Of a stretch of 64,000 nucleotides of DNA, positions 34,850-44,921 are shown in pieces. A program made the translations under genes and the position numbers. Each line of letters opens with the position of its first letter. Position 1 is the stretch's first letter. The notes under the pieces are model-generated. The model saw nothing but the letters and a program-made list of their open reading frames with translations. It was not told the DNA's origin and did no database searches. Origin of the DNA: Chryseosolibacter indicum (GTDB lineage: Bacteria; Bacteroidota; Bacteroidia; Cytophagales; Cyclobacteriaceae); assembly GCF_018598585.1 (NCBI RefSeq), contig NZ_JAHESD010000008.1, positions 1-64,000 of the forward strand, written 5' to 3'.

Positions 34850-35947
34850 ATGAACTCAATTTTAGAGCAAGTTTACTTCCATAATTCTGTGCGAGACTAC
34901 CTCGTTGCTCTCGCAACCATTCTTCTGGGTTCACTTATTTTGGCTATTATTAGAAATGTTGTATTAAAACAACTGAAAATTTGGGCAGAGCATACGCCAG
35001 GCACTAATGACGATATAGTGATAAGAAGTATTGGACGTTTTGGATTTGCTGCATTACAATACGCTATTATTTATTGGGGAATCTCTACGCTACAGTTATC
35101 GCATAAAGCAGAACGGGTAGTAGAGGTTGTCATATCTGTAGTAATCACATTTTTTATAGTCCGTCTGTTTTCCAAGTTAATCCTGCTTTTTCTTAATAAT
35201 AGAATCCGAAAGCAGGAGCGGGGTGAAGAAAAAATCAAGCAGCTTGGTGGATTAATGCTTATCATTAACATGATTATCTGGATTTTAGGAATTGTATTCT
35301 TGATCGATAATCTTGGTGGTGATGTTACCGCTATTGTCACTGGTCTGGGAATTGGTGGTATTGCCATTGCGTTAGCAGCTCAGAATATTTTAGGTGACTT
35401 ATTTAACTACTTTGTTATATTTTTTGATCGCCCCTTTGAAGTAGGTGATTTTATTATTGTTGATGATAAACTGGGCACCGTAGAATATATCGGAATTAAA
35501 ACCACACGCATCAGAAGCCTTTCCGGCGAGCAACTCATTATGGGTAATAGTAATCTTACAACAGCGCGTATCCATAACTACAAGAGAATGGCTACCCGTA
35601 GGATAGTTTTTACCATTGATGTTGAGTATGGAACGCCTCTTGATACGTTAAAGGAGATATCTGTATTATTGAAATCTATTGTATTGGAGCAAAAAAATGT
35701 TACTTTCGATCGTGCGCATTTTGCTGTTTACAAAGATTGGAGCCTTCGTTATGAAGTTGTTTATATTGTCGGAAGTCCTGACTTTAATATCTACATGGAC
35801 ATCCAACAGGCTATCAATTTCAGGATCTATGAAGAATTCACTAAACGAAAAATAAACTTTGCCTTCCCTACACAAACTTCTGTTTTTAAAAATCCTGATG
35901 ATTTCAAAAGAGAACTTGAGGGAATTTCAGACGGAAGTACAAGATAA
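34850..35947 (+). CDS. MscS-family mechanosensitive channel
   Basis: 365 residues. Four or so membrane helices at about 15-40, 65-85, 95-125 and 140-165 are followed by the pore-lining TM3-like helix rich in Gly/Ala (GLGIGGIAIALAAQNILGDLFNYF). The cytoplasmic beta domain follows (VGDFIIVDDKLGTVEYIGIKTTRIRS). It should release solutes on hypo-osmotic shock. The next gene starts 30 bases downstream on the same strand. Confidence 0.94.
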   Translation: MNSILEQVYFHNSVRDYLVALATILLGSLILAIIRNVVLKQLKIWAEHTPGTNDDIVIRSIGRFGFAALQYAIIYWGISTLQLSHKAERVVEVVISVVITFFIVRLFSKLILLFLNNRIRKQERGEEKIKQLGGLMLIINMIIWILGIVFLIDNLGGDVTAIVTGLGIGGIAIALAAQNILGDLFNYFVIFFDRPFEVGDFIIVDDKLGTVEYIGIKTTRIRSLSGEQLIMGNSNLTTARIHNYKRMATRRIVFTIDVEYGTPLDTLKEISVLLKSIVLEQKNVTFDRAHFAVYKDWSLRYEVVYIVGSPDFNIYMDIQQAINFRIYEEFTKRKINFAFPTQTSVFKNPDDFKRELEGISDGSTR

Positions 35948-35977
35948 ATTTGTGAATACTTATTTTTAAATTGAGGC

Positions 35978-36703
35978 ATGTATATAGCATGTCTCATTGG
36001 TTTGATGATGTTGATTCCACCATCCTTTAAAGAAATACAGCTTAAAAATAGCCGCGTAAAAGTAGCTTATGATGAAAAGGAAGAAGTTGTTAAAAAACAC
36101 TTTAAAGATCGTAATCTGAAATACAAAGGTTTCAACCTCTTTGTAAGAGCTTTTAAAAAAGAGAAGAAGCTTGAAATCTGGATAAAGGAAAAAGGAAGAG
36201 AAACATATTCTCTCCTGCATACCTACAACTTCTGTTCAAGTTCAGGAACTTTAGGTCCTAAAAGAAAAGAAGGTGATCTGCAGATCCCGGAAGGCATATA
36301 CTACATCAATCACTTCAATCCACAAAGTAACTTTTACCTATCTCTTGGTATTAATTATCCTAACGCATCAGATAAGGTTTTAAGCGATCCTAAACATCCA
36401 GGCGGTTTGATCTATATTCATGGCAACTGTGTTACCGTTGGATGTATTCCCATCACAGACGATAAGATAAAAGAGCTCTATGTACTTGCTGTAGAAGCAA
36501 GAAATAACGGGCAAACTGAAATTCCAGTTCATATTTTTCCATCAAAGCTCAATGATAAACAACTGACAGAGCTAGAAGAGAAGTACGGAACAGAACATAA
36601 GGATTTTTGGTTAAGTCTGCGGCCTATCTACAACGCCTTTGAAACATCAAAAAAGCTTCCGGAAATAACCGTCACAGGTAAAGGCAGATATCAATTGCAC
36701 TAA
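35978..36703 (+). CDS. YafK-like L,D-transpeptidase
   Basis: 241 residues with a short N-terminal hydrophobic segment (about 1-15) that may be a signal. The catalytic region reads GGLIYIHGNCVTVGCIPITDD, with His148 and Cys156. The family usually has SxGC; here the residue is Thr. Upstream, EGIYYINHFNPQSNFYLSLGINYPN is the substrate-groove strand typical of YafK. In E. coli this subgroup cuts covalently attached lipoprotein from peptidoglycan. A 636-bp gap follows. Confidence 0.85.
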   Translation: MYIACLIGLMMLIPPSFKEIQLKNSRVKVAYDEKEEVVKKHFKDRNLKYKGFNLFVRAFKKEKKLEIWIKEKGRETYSLLHTYNFCSSSGTLGPKRKEGDLQIPEGIYYINHFNPQSNFYLSLGINYPNASDKVLSDPKHPGGLIYIHGNCVTVGCIPITDDKIKELYVLAVEARNNGQTEIPVHIFPSKLNDKQLTELEEKYGTEHKDFWLSLRPIYNAFETSKKLPEITVTGKGRYQLH

Positions 36704-36822
36704 GTATTATCCCGGGCTTTTTTTTACTACCTGACTTTCTACTAATAATCTTTATCATTCAAAATAATCTTTTTTCTTCAGTAGCCTTTTAAGTTAAATA
36801 ACCGAAACTATCAGAGATTCAA

Positions 36823-36951
36823 TAGAATAGCATAAGAGTGATTAGGGGCTGACTATGGGGTGGCTCCGGTGGCATTTGGTTAGAAACGTTTTGACCGAAG
36901 GACACCGGGAGACATCAATACGCACTTCCCAGTCACTCTGATGCTATTCTA
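36823..36951. ncRNA. candidate structured RNA (rod-like hairpin)
   Basis: AGAATAGCATAAGAGTGA (36824-36841) pairs with 36933-36950 as 17 bp with one A-G mismatch. Inside, GGGG pairs with TCCC, GGTG-like wobble pairs continue, CTCCGGTG pairs with CACCGGGAG (one bulge), and TTGGTTAGAA pairs with TTTTGACCGAA around a small loop. The whole 129 bases can form one long imperfect rod. No coding potential, T-tract or known family signature was recognised (not tmRNA, RNase P or SRP RNA). The strand is undetermined. A MITE-like inverted repeat is an alternative, but no target-site duplication is seen. It lies in the gene-free stretch 36704-37339. Confidence 0.5.
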
Positions 36952-36979
36952 AAGGAATGCTTATTGGCTACAATGAAGT

Positions 36980-37009
36980 CCCCAGGGCTCCTTAGACCAC
37001 CAGGAGGGG
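36980..37009. other. hairpin downstream of the rod-like element
   Basis: CTCCT (36988-36992) pairs with AGGAG (37002-37006), and an outer CCCC/GGGG pair is possible with a bulge. It may be a second domain of the neighbouring RNA candidate. The remaining part of the gap up to 37339 shows only a direct repeat of GTGAA(AA)CTTTGTAAA around 37161-37198, possibly an operator before the barrel gene. Confidence 0.35.
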
Positions 37010-37339
37010 AATTCAACCGGCTGATTTGATTATTATTGAGTTAAAGACTACACCTATCGTTTATTTTATCTTCTGAAAATAGTGTTTAAACATTAGGTAA
37101 GAATAGCTAGGCTGAAAGACATAAAAGCTATTGTGTTTAGATAGCTTAACTATTTAGAGCGCTGTGAACTTTGTAAATGGCCGTGAAAACTTTGTAAAAG
37201 GAGTTGTTTGATAAAAGATTTTAATAACAGGTAGGGTTAGACTTGAAAAACGTCTACTTGAGTTAGCGTAAGGATTAAGCCAAAAATACAGTATCCGTTT
37301 TACATGCCCTTAGTACCTTGCATGAGTATTATTTGACCT

Positions 37340-39058
37340 ATGCACCCCACTCTATTAAAGATTATACTCTTGTCAGTATTATCTTGCCTTACCGGACTTC
37401 TATTTGGCCAGAACCTGGCTTCAATAGGTAAGGAAAAACCGCTTCAGGTTAGCGGCGGGCTTTCTCTCAATCAAATATTTTATTCTGTTAATGGCATAGA
37501 GTCGAGAAGGGATCCTTATACTTACTATGCTTCTGGTAACATAAATTTCTCACTCTATGGTTGGAGTGTTCCCCTAAGTTTTAGTGTATCTAACCAAAAC
37601 ACCTCTTTTCAACAACCTTTTAATCAATATAGTCTTCATCCCACCTATAAATGGGTTACTGGTCATTTCGGATATACCAGTATGTCTTTTTCTCCGTATA
37701 CAGTAAATGGTCATATTTTTCTTGGTGGAGGGGTTGATGTGGCACCAGAAGGAAAGTTTAAGATAAGCGCATTATATGGAAGGTTTCTTAAGGCAGTAGA
37801 GCCAGATACGTCAAATCAGAATGCGATGCCTTCTTATAAACGCATGGGCTATGGCTTTAAGGCCAGCTATGGTGAAGGGGGCGACTTTGTAGATCTTATT
37901 GTATTTCATGCACATGATGACATTAACTCTGTAAGTTTTATTCCTGATAGTCTTGATGTGCTGCCCGAGGAAAACCTGGTAATGAGTATTAGCGCAGGAA
38001 AAACGGTATTAAAGAATTTTCTCTTAAAAGCAGAGCTCGCTGGAAGTGCGCTTTCGCGTGATACAAGAGCTGAGGAGGCTAATCACGGCAGTATATTAGC
38101 AAAGCCTAAATTTATATATATACCACGTTTATCCTCCTCCTACTATAAAGCATTTAAGACCTCCTTCAATTACCAGCAAAGTTTTTATACCCTTGGCGTG
38201 GCCTATGAAAGGATTGATCCCCTATATAGAACGTTAGGCTCTTACTACTTTAACAATGACCTTGAAAACATTACTGCCAACGCAGCAGTAGCAATCTTAA
38301 AAGGCAAGGTAAATGTAGCGGCAAGTGGTGGTACGCAGCGTGATAATCTTGATAGGAGTAAAGTGAGTACGATGAGAAGAATGGTTGGATCTCTAAACCT
38401 TGCGTATGCTCCGACTCAGAAATTAAACTTCTCCGCTTCCTATTCTAATTTTCAAACCTATACCAATATTCGTTCTCAATTTGTTGATATCAATCAGCTC
38501 ACACCTTACGACAATCTTGATACATTAAACTTTACGCAGATTTCGCAAAACGCAACACTTACTACCATGTATATGTTTGGCGGAAATGAGAAGAAACGCC
38601 AGTCTGTAAATCTCAATCTTACTTTTCAGGATGCAGCGGATAAACAAGGAGACGTGGAACAAAACTCGGGGGTTCAATTCTATAGTGTGAACGCTGCCTA
38701 TGCATTGAACATCGTTCCTCAGAACTTAATGCTCTCGGTGTCATTCAATGCAACGCTTAATGAAGCTCCAGGAAACACATCACGTACAACGGGGCCAACA
38801 GCTTCAGTAAGTAAATCATTTTTCCAGAAGAAGCTGCGTGCAACACTCTCATCGTCCTATAACAATACTTACGCCAACTCTGTAAAGGTTAATTCAATTA
38901 TTAATGGGCGATTGAATACAAGTGTGACTTTACAGAAGAAACATAACATCAATTTTAGCCTTGTAGCAGTAAACCGGTCGAGCAACAGAGAAGGCTCGGC
39001 TCAGGCCTTTACAGAATTTACCGGAACATTAGGGTATAGTTATTCATTCAATTATTAA
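37340..39058 (+). CDS. outer-membrane beta-barrel protein of the toxin locus
   Basis: 572 residues. A signal peptide (LLKIILLSVLSCLTGLLFGQ) is followed by many alternating amphipathic strands rich in Tyr, Ser and Asn, and a C-terminus ending in aromatic residues (SYSFNY), as expected for an outer-membrane barrel. It is longer than SprF/PorP barrels (about 300-350), and I do not recognise the family. It leads a run of seven same-strand genes with short gaps; the secreted 1930-residue protein starts 65 bases downstream. By position it could anchor or help export the giant secreted proteins. Confidence 0.75.
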   Translation: MHPTLLKIILLSVLSCLTGLLFGQNLASIGKEKPLQVSGGLSLNQIFYSVNGIESRRDPYTYYASGNINFSLYGWSVPLSFSVSNQNTSFQQPFNQYSLHPTYKWVTGHFGYTSMSFSPYTVNGHIFLGGGVDVAPEGKFKISALYGRFLKAVEPDTSNQNAMPSYKRMGYGFKASYGEGGDFVDLIVFHAHDDINSVSFIPDSLDVLPEENLVMSISAGKTVLKNFLLKAELAGSALSRDTRAEEANHGSILAKPKFIYIPRLSSSYYKAFKTSFNYQQSFYTLGVAYERIDPLYRTLGSYYFNNDLENITANAAVAILKGKVNVAASGGTQRDNLDRSKVSTMRRMVGSLNLAYAPTQKLNFSASYSNFQTYTNIRSQFVDINQLTPYDNLDTLNFTQISQNATLTTMYMFGGNEKKRQSVNLNLTFQDAADKQGDVEQNSGVQFYSVNAAYALNIVPQNLMLSVSFNATLNEAPGNTSRTTGPTASVSKSFFQKKLRATLSSSYNNTYANSVKVNSIINGRLNTSVTLQKKHNINFSLVAVNRSSNREGSAQAFTEFTGTLGYSYSFNY

Positions 39059-39123
39059 TACGAATGCTCAACAGCTGGATATCGATTGTTAATATGATCA
39101 GTAAACTGAAAGGAAGCATAGTA

Positions 39124-42100
39124 ATGAGAAATGTTATCTCATTACTATGCTTGCTATTTGTGTTTTCTGAAAATTTATATTCTCAGGTGTATCCTGTACA
39201 GGCTACTGTACAAATTTCACCGCCGTACTCACTGTATCTGGCAGATTATGTCGAGTCAGGTTCGGAAAGAGTGGCACTGAATGTCTTCCTTACCGACATC
39301 GCTAAGCCTGAATTGAATGTAAGATTCAAATTGAGGATCGTTGGCCAGGGTATTACACTGGAAACAAAACCCGGTTATATACCAGCACCTGTTGCCATTC
39401 AAAGTGGTGTTCCGTTACGTTTGATCAGTACTGACCTGGCTGAATATTTCAATCCTAAAAATCTCAACTTTCAGGGGATTTCCCAACGCCAGTATGAGCA
39501 GCGTGGTATGCTTCCCGAAGGAGTATATCAGTTCTGTTTTGAAGTTCTTGAATATAACCGCGGTATTAAGATCTCAAACGTGGGATGTGCAACAGCATGG
39601 CTGATCTTAAATGATCCTCCTATTATCAATATCCCACGCCAGAACGAAAAGATTAAAGCGCAAAGCCCACAAAATGTTTTGTTCCAGTGGACGCCCAGGC
39701 ATACTGCATCTCCTAATTCTGCTTTTACCACTGAGTATGAAATTAAGATGGTCGAAGTTTGGCCTGAAACACGCAACCCCAATGATGCGATACTTACTTC
39801 GCCACCCATACTTGAAGAGACAACACAAAATACAACGTATGTCTACGGCCCGTCTGAAACACCGCTTGAACCTGGTAGGCGGTATGCTTTCAGGGTAAGG
39901 GCTAAGAGCATCGCTGGAGTTGACGAGATGGATCTGTTTAAGAATAACGGATACAGTGAAGTGTTTACTTTTGTGTATGGTGACGCCTGTGACCTTCCAA
40001 CAGGAATATCAATATCCTCCGTTAGTAGTTCACGCTTTAATCTTTCCTGGGATCCACAATTCAATCACACTGCTTTTAAGGTACGCTATCGCGAAGCCGG
40101 TACAACTAACTGGTATGAGAATACTTCTACAATACCAGAAACACAGTTTAATTCACTTAAGCCAAGCACAACTTATGAGTACCAGGTAGCAGCAACCTGT
40201 GGTTTTTTTGATGGAGCTTATTCAACCATTGCTAAGGTAACAACGAATGAAGAACCACAGGATGATTATTCCTGCGGTGTACCTCTTTCACCGTTTAACC
40301 TTGATCCCTCTGAGCTTGTTGGTTCTCTTAAACCCGGTGATGTCATTCAGGCTGGAGATTTCCAGTTAAAGCTTGCCTCTGTAACAGGAAGCAACGGCAT
40401 CTTTAGTGGTGAGGGTATTATTGAAGTTCCTTATCTCAATAATGCGAAAGTTAAAACGTCATTCACCAACATTAAGGTTAATAAAGAACTTCGTCTTGTT
40501 GACGGTTTTATGAATGTGACTGGTGCCGGAATTGATGTTATTCCCCAAGGTGTAATGGATTTAATGGACGACCTGACAGAGACATTAAACACCATTGACT
40601 CAGCACTTACTACTATTGAAGAAAACATTCCTGAACAGGTTGACTGGACTTCTTTCGTTCCGGATAGCTCAATCAATTCACCACTTGAAATAGTTACCGT
40701 ATATCCGGCTACAGATGGCGGTGGGGGAGTAGTAATTGTAACAAGTGATGGGAAAGAGCAGAGGCTGCCGGAAGGAAAGAACTATGCAGTAAAAGACGAT
40801 GCTGGTAATGGGTACTTGATCGACAAAAAAGGAAATATTCACAAGACAACGGCAGAGGCGGTAGCCAAAGTTGCTAACCGTGAATATAACTTGGTGCTTA
40901 CCTTCAAAGATAATGCACAATCGAAAGGAGGGTTTGATGCAAGTAAGTTCAATCCGCCTTCTGATACAGAGGTATTGAAGGGCTCTTATAAGGTAGCATG
41001 GAAATCAGTAGAGAGTGCTTCGTCAGACCCCGTTGATGCAGTACTGCAACAAACAGATATCGATAAAAGCAAGCTTCGTTTTGAAATAGGAGGAAGACCG
41101 ATACAGGTGCCTGCGATGGGCAGTGGGCAGACAGCCAAGGTGTTGGTTCCAGGTCAGGCTGACGGTATTGCAGAAGACCTTCTAGTACTTTATACACCTT
41201 CAGATACAAGTAAAGATCAGGTGCTGGGAAAGTTAAAGGTTGCAAGCTATAGTAAGATAAACCGTACACTTGTTGTTGTACCTGTTAATGAAGCTGCACC
41301 ACAAGGGCTATCAGCAACATTAATAGCTGACTCCATTAATGCCATCTACAACCAGGCCATTGTTAACTGGGCCGTAAGCATTCATCCAACTCCCATTACT
41401 GTAGCACTAGACGCGCAGTTCGATGATGGGGAAAGTGGTCTGCTCACCAACTATACCGGTGACATGAAGAAGGTCATCAAAGCTTTCGGAAAGTTGCAGG
41501 ATGACACCTATTATTTATTTCTTGTAAAAAATCCCAAGAGTGGTAATGCGTTAGGCTATATGCCACGCGGCAAACAAGCCGGATTTATTTTTGCTGACAA
41601 GCATAGCTCAAACCAAACGCTCATTAGAACAATGGCCCATGAGCTTGGTCACGGTGCTTTCAACCTCCACCATACATTTAAAGAACCAAACTTCCCTATA
41701 GCAGAAGGCACAACAGATAACCTGATGGATTATCCATCTGGCAATAAGCTATACAAATATCAATGGGATAAGATAAGGTATCCTGATATAGTGATTGGGT
41801 TGTTTGAAGAGGATGAGGAGGGAGAGAGCGTAATAGCAATATTGGATAGTAAATCTTCTATTAAAGAAGAAGGTAACTACTTTGGGTTCATGACACCAGG
41901 GGGACAAAGAATTATTCTCTCTAAGGATCAGCATCCCATCTTTTACCATGGAATAATTGATGATAAGTATAATGATGTTATTCCAGGTGTTCTTATAGGT
42001 TTCAGAGATAAGGCGGCTCCTGGAGAACCTGTTTTTAGCGGGAAACAGTATTGGGCTGAATTTGAAGGTGGTACTTTCGTAGGGTACAAGGGTTATGAAT

Positions 42101-44916
42101 ATAAAAAGCCGACGATAGCAAGTGACGATAACAGCGTTCTTTTAGGTTTACCCAATGCAAGGAATGATGGTAAAAATTTCGCGATTTACAAATTTAAGAA
42201 TCAATCCATTGAGGATTTTAGTAATAAGTCAATACCAGTTTTACCTGTAATCTCAGATAAGTTTAAAAGACTCGGATTCTTTACTTCTGCAAACCAATAT
42301 GAGCAATCGAGTGTACATTATCGAGATGCAGGTAATTTAATAGGAGATGGGCAATTGCAGATAACTGACTTTGAGTTAGAAATGCTCAAAGGTAAGTATG
42401 TTAATATAGAAGAGTTTTTTGGTAATAGAATTTCCCTTCCAGGTTTCACCAGTATTCCTCACGATGAATACCCAGAAATTTTTCAAATTGTTAAAATATC
42501 TGAATATTATAATCGTTACTCAGTCTTTTTCAAAGAATACAGCACTTGGTTTGATAAGTGGAATGTGCTGGCACTACTCACTAGGGTTTCTAATACTGCA
42601 GCTATAGTTGTTCCAGAAGATTTAGTTAGAGAAGCATTAAATAACTTTGGTAATAGTGGCGAGTGGGAAAAATTGAATATAACATATGGGTATGTTAATA
42701 GTTCCTCCAGCGAATTTACTAAATGGAACAACAATCTTATAAAGCATAATGAGGAATTAGTTGACTTTTATAATCAGTTTTTAATTGGTCTTCAGATTTC
42801 CGCTGCGGGAAAGGCAAAAGATAATATCGATTGCTTAAAAAACATTTCACTAAAATCAGATGACGAAATCTATCAATGCCTTATCAGGGCCAGCGAAGAT
42901 GAATTAGCAAGAAGCGGGGTGTTATCTGACGAAGACCGATTGGTAGCCATTAAATCTGTATTAAAGAAATTTTGGGTAAATGGGGAAAGTGAAAAGGTAC
43001 TGGTTAAATTAATAAAATTTACTCCTCCCGATTTTGATTCAGATAATTTCGTTACGCAACTAGAGAGTGACTGCTTCGAGATTACTGTTTATACTGGTGA
43101 TGAAGTCTCTCCTGATTCCTATAAGAAGACAATTTGCTTATGGGAAATGCTGTTCACTAAAATAAATGATGGCAGCTTCCTTTTTAGTGGTGATAACAGA
43201 AAGGATCTGATGCTTGCTTTTTTGAAGCACTTTTATAGATCAGAAAAGTTTAAGACGCAACTTGCGGAGTACAAAACTAGCCTTGAAGCCTTTGATTTAG
43301 ACGTCACAGAGACAAAGCGATTTGAGTTTGATTATAATTATCAAGGGATATTCAGAAGATTATGGACTGAGATTAAGCAATCTTATTCTCCAATCTATTT
43401 TGGAAATCCTAATGATTATTATGTTACGCTAAATACAACAGTTTTAAATGAGGATATTGGTGGTGTCGCGTCCAAGATAAAAATCAATCAGGATCTTCAA
43501 AAGGGCTTTTTCCTTTCAGAAACTAAGTACACGCAAAACCTGTATCCTTTTGACTTGGTAATATTTACAAATAAATCAAACCAGGATCTACTCAAAGATT
43601 TTAGCTTAAAAGATGAGAATGGGAAACTGCTTGCCCTACCAGTTCCTGCTTTAGCATTGCACTACTCAAGTGTAGTAGGAAATAATGAAACAACAAGTCA
43701 ATTAATACAAACCGGTTTTGATGTTGGTACCCTTTTAATTCCTGGTGGACAGTTAGCGCAACTTACTAAGTTAGGAAAAGTGATTTACTATGCTGATAAA
43801 ATAAGTTCCATTGCTAGCATAGGAGGAACAGCGTTTAAGGATGATAATCCAAAACTTGCAAAATTATTCAATTACACTAGCATTGCTACAGGTGTTGGAA
43901 GCTTAGCCAGTATTGTAATAGGATCAAAAGTCAAAGATGTAAATAAAGTTGAAGCCTTGCTTAATAATACTTCTAGACAAATTGTAAATAATTCTTTAGA
44001 TGTGGTAGGGGAGATAAATAGATTAGATGGCGTTGGTGAATTATCTGAGCTTTCTTCCAGACAAGCAGATCAATTGAAGCAAATACTTGATAAGGATAGA
44101 AAGGTTCTTTCAGAAATGGGACACCTGGATGAAGCTGCAAAAGTTAGGTTTGATGATGCCATAAAATTACTTAGTCGTGTATCTGTCACTGTTAAAGAGA
44201 TTGAGAATTCAATAAGGGCAAGTCTTATTGCAAGAGGATTTTCAAATTCACTTATTGATGATATAATCATACGAGCGTTGTACATAGATGATGTTCTCAA
44301 GGACAATACAATGCTCAAAATGGTCGACCGACTTACTGGAAATCCTAAATTCTCTAATGCTGATGATTTATTTAGTAATTTGGATAACTGCTTTACTAAA
44401 CCAAAGCTTGCAGGAGAGGTTGATAGGTTAAAAGCAAAAACATTGTTGAACGAATTAGAAGAGGGAGAATATTGGATTAATCGTGGAGAAGATGTCTATA
44501 TATCAAAGAAATTTACTCCTGGTAAAAAACCAGAAAACGAAGTGGATGTTGTTTTAACTACTGGCCAAAATAAGGGTATTGTTGAATGTAAATTTGCTGG
44601 CGTGGAAGGTGCAAATGCGCAAAACAACGTATATGCTAATTTAAAAGAGATTGTTTTGAAGTTTAAAAGCGATAGCAAATTAGAATCGATTTGGAAAAAC
44701 CAGTACCCAAAAAGATACGGTCAGATTAACATAAGTAATGGTGCTTTTCCTAATCTCAATACTCCTCAACAATTTGTTGAAGCGGCAAGAAAAGCTTCTA
44801 TTATAGGGGATGAGGTTGGTGTAAGCCTATTCTCATTAGAGGAACTTAAAGGATTAGATGAGTTGCATCTATTAATTGGGAACAAAAGGATTATTATTAA
44901 ATCTAGTGATTGGTAA
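39124..44916 (+). CDS. giant secreted polymorphic toxin candidate (TANFOR/FN3, zincin, nuclease)
   Basis: 1930 residues from ATG 39124, which begins a clean signal peptide (MRNVISLLCLLFVFSENLYSQ); an earlier start would add 20 residues in front of it. Order: an N-terminal module like those I remember as TANFOR-domain proteins (YPVQATVQISPPYSLYLADY, about 20-280), an FN3 domain (about 290-375), an unassigned linker, and a zincin with HELGHGAFNLHH (His839, His843, His849) and a Met-turn-like LMDYPSG (Met868). A long unassigned part follows, then a hydrophobic Gly/Ile/Ala-rich pretoxin-like segment (about 1520-1605). The last part has PD-(D/E)xK-like residues Asp1808 and Glu1821-Cys-Lys1823. No T9SS sorting domain is present. 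The 3' third looks more AT-rich than the 5' part. Confidence 0.72.
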   Translation: MRNVISLLCLLFVFSENLYSQVYPVQATVQISPPYSLYLADYVESGSERVALNVFLTDIAKPELNVRFKLRIVGQGITLETKPGYIPAPVAIQSGVPLRLISTDLAEYFNPKNLNFQGISQRQYEQRGMLPEGVYQFCFEVLEYNRGIKISNVGCATAWLILNDPPIINIPRQNEKIKAQSPQNVLFQWTPRHTASPNSAFTTEYEIKMVEVWPETRNPNDAILTSPPILEETTQNTTYVYGPSETPLEPGRRYAFRVRAKSIAGVDEMDLFKNNGYSEVFTFVYGDACDLPTGISISSVSSSRFNLSWDPQFNHTAFKVRYREAGTTNWYENTSTIPETQFNSLKPSTTYEYQVAATCGFFDGAYSTIAKVTTNEEPQDDYSCGVPLSPFNLDPSELVGSLKPGDVIQAGDFQLKLASVTGSNGIFSGEGIIEVPYLNNAKVKTSFTNIKVNKELRLVDGFMNVTGAGIDVIPQGVMDLMDDLTETLNTIDSALTTIEENIPEQVDWTSFVPDSSINSPLEIVTVYPATDGGGGVVIVTSDGKEQRLPEGKNYAVKDDAGNGYLIDKKGNIHKTTAEAVAKVANREYNLVLTFKDNAQSKGGFDASKFNPPSDTEVLKGSYKVAWKSVESASSDPVDAVLQQTDIDKSKLRFEIGGRPIQVPAMGSGQTAKVLVPGQADGIAEDLLVLYTPSDTSKDQVLGKLKVASYSKINRTLVVVPVNEAAPQGLSATLIADSINAIYNQAIVNWAVSIHPTPITVALDAQFDDGESGLLTNYTGDMKKVIKAFGKLQDDTYYLFLVKNPKSGNALGYMPRGKQAGFIFADKHSSNQTLIRTMAHELGHGAFNLHHTFKEPNFPIAEGTTDNLMDYPSGNKLYKYQWDKIRYPDIVIGLFEEDEEGESVIAILDSKSSIKEEGNYFGFMTPGGQRIILSKDQHPIFYHGIIDDKYNDVIPGVLIGFRDKAAPGEPVFSGKQYWAEFEGGTFVGYKGYEYKKPTIASDDNSVLLGLPNARNDGKNFAIYKFKNQSIEDFSNKSIPVLPVISDKFKRLGFFTSANQYEQSSVHYRDAGNLIGDGQLQITDFELEMLKGKYVNIEEFFGNRISLPGFTSIPHDEYPEIFQIVKISEYYNRYSVFFKEYSTWFDKWNVLALLTRVSNTAAIVVPEDLVREALNNFGNSGEWEKLNITYGYVNSSSSEFTKWNNNLIKHNEELVDFYNQFLIGLQISAAGKAKDNIDCLKNISLKSDDEIYQCLIRASEDELARSGVLSDEDRLVAIKSVLKKFWVNGESEKVLVKLIKFTPPDFDSDNFVTQLESDCFEITVYTGDEVSPDSYKKTICLWEMLFTKINDGSFLFSGDNRKDLMLAFLKHFYRSEKFKTQLAEYKTSLEAFDLDVTETKRFEFDYNYQGIFRRLWTEIKQSYSPIYFGNPNDYYVTLNTTVLNEDIGGVASKIKINQDLQKGFFLSETKYTQNLYPFDLVIFTNKSNQDLLKDFSLKDENGKLLALPVPALALHYSSVVGNNETTSQLIQTGFDVGTLLIPGGQLAQLTKLGKVIYYADKISSIASIGGTAFKDDNPKLAKLFNYTSIATGVGSLASIVIGSKVKDVNKVEALLNNTSRQIVNNSLDVVGEINRLDGVGELSELSSRQADQLKQILDKDRKVLSEMGHLDEAAKVRFDDAIKLLSRVSVTVKEIENSIRASLIARGFSNSLIDDIIIRALYIDDVLKDNTMLKMVDRLTGNPKFSNADDLFSNLDNCFTKPKLAGEVDRLKAKTLLNELEEGEYWINRGEDVYISKKFTPGKKPENEVDVVLTTGQNKGIVECKFAGVEGANAQNNVYANLKEIVLKFKSDSKLESIWKNQYPKRYGQINISNGAFPNLNTPQQFVEAARKASIIGDEVGVSLFSLEELKGLDELHLLIGNKRIIIKSSDW

Positions 44917-44921
44917 TTCAA

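Noticed and set aside
36823-36951. Insertion sequence with terminal inverted repeats
   Set aside because: No transposase frame is inside and no target-site duplication flanks the stem; a MITE remains possible and is stated as an alternative.
36823-37009. tmRNA, RNase P RNA or SRP RNA in the gap before the toxin locus
   Set aside because: No tag-peptide frame or tRNA-like ends, no RNase P core motif and no GGAAGCAG-type SRP loop were found.
39064-39123. Upstream start of the giant toxin candidate at 39064
   Set aside because: It would put 20 unconserved residues in front of a complete signal peptide that begins at ATG 39124.
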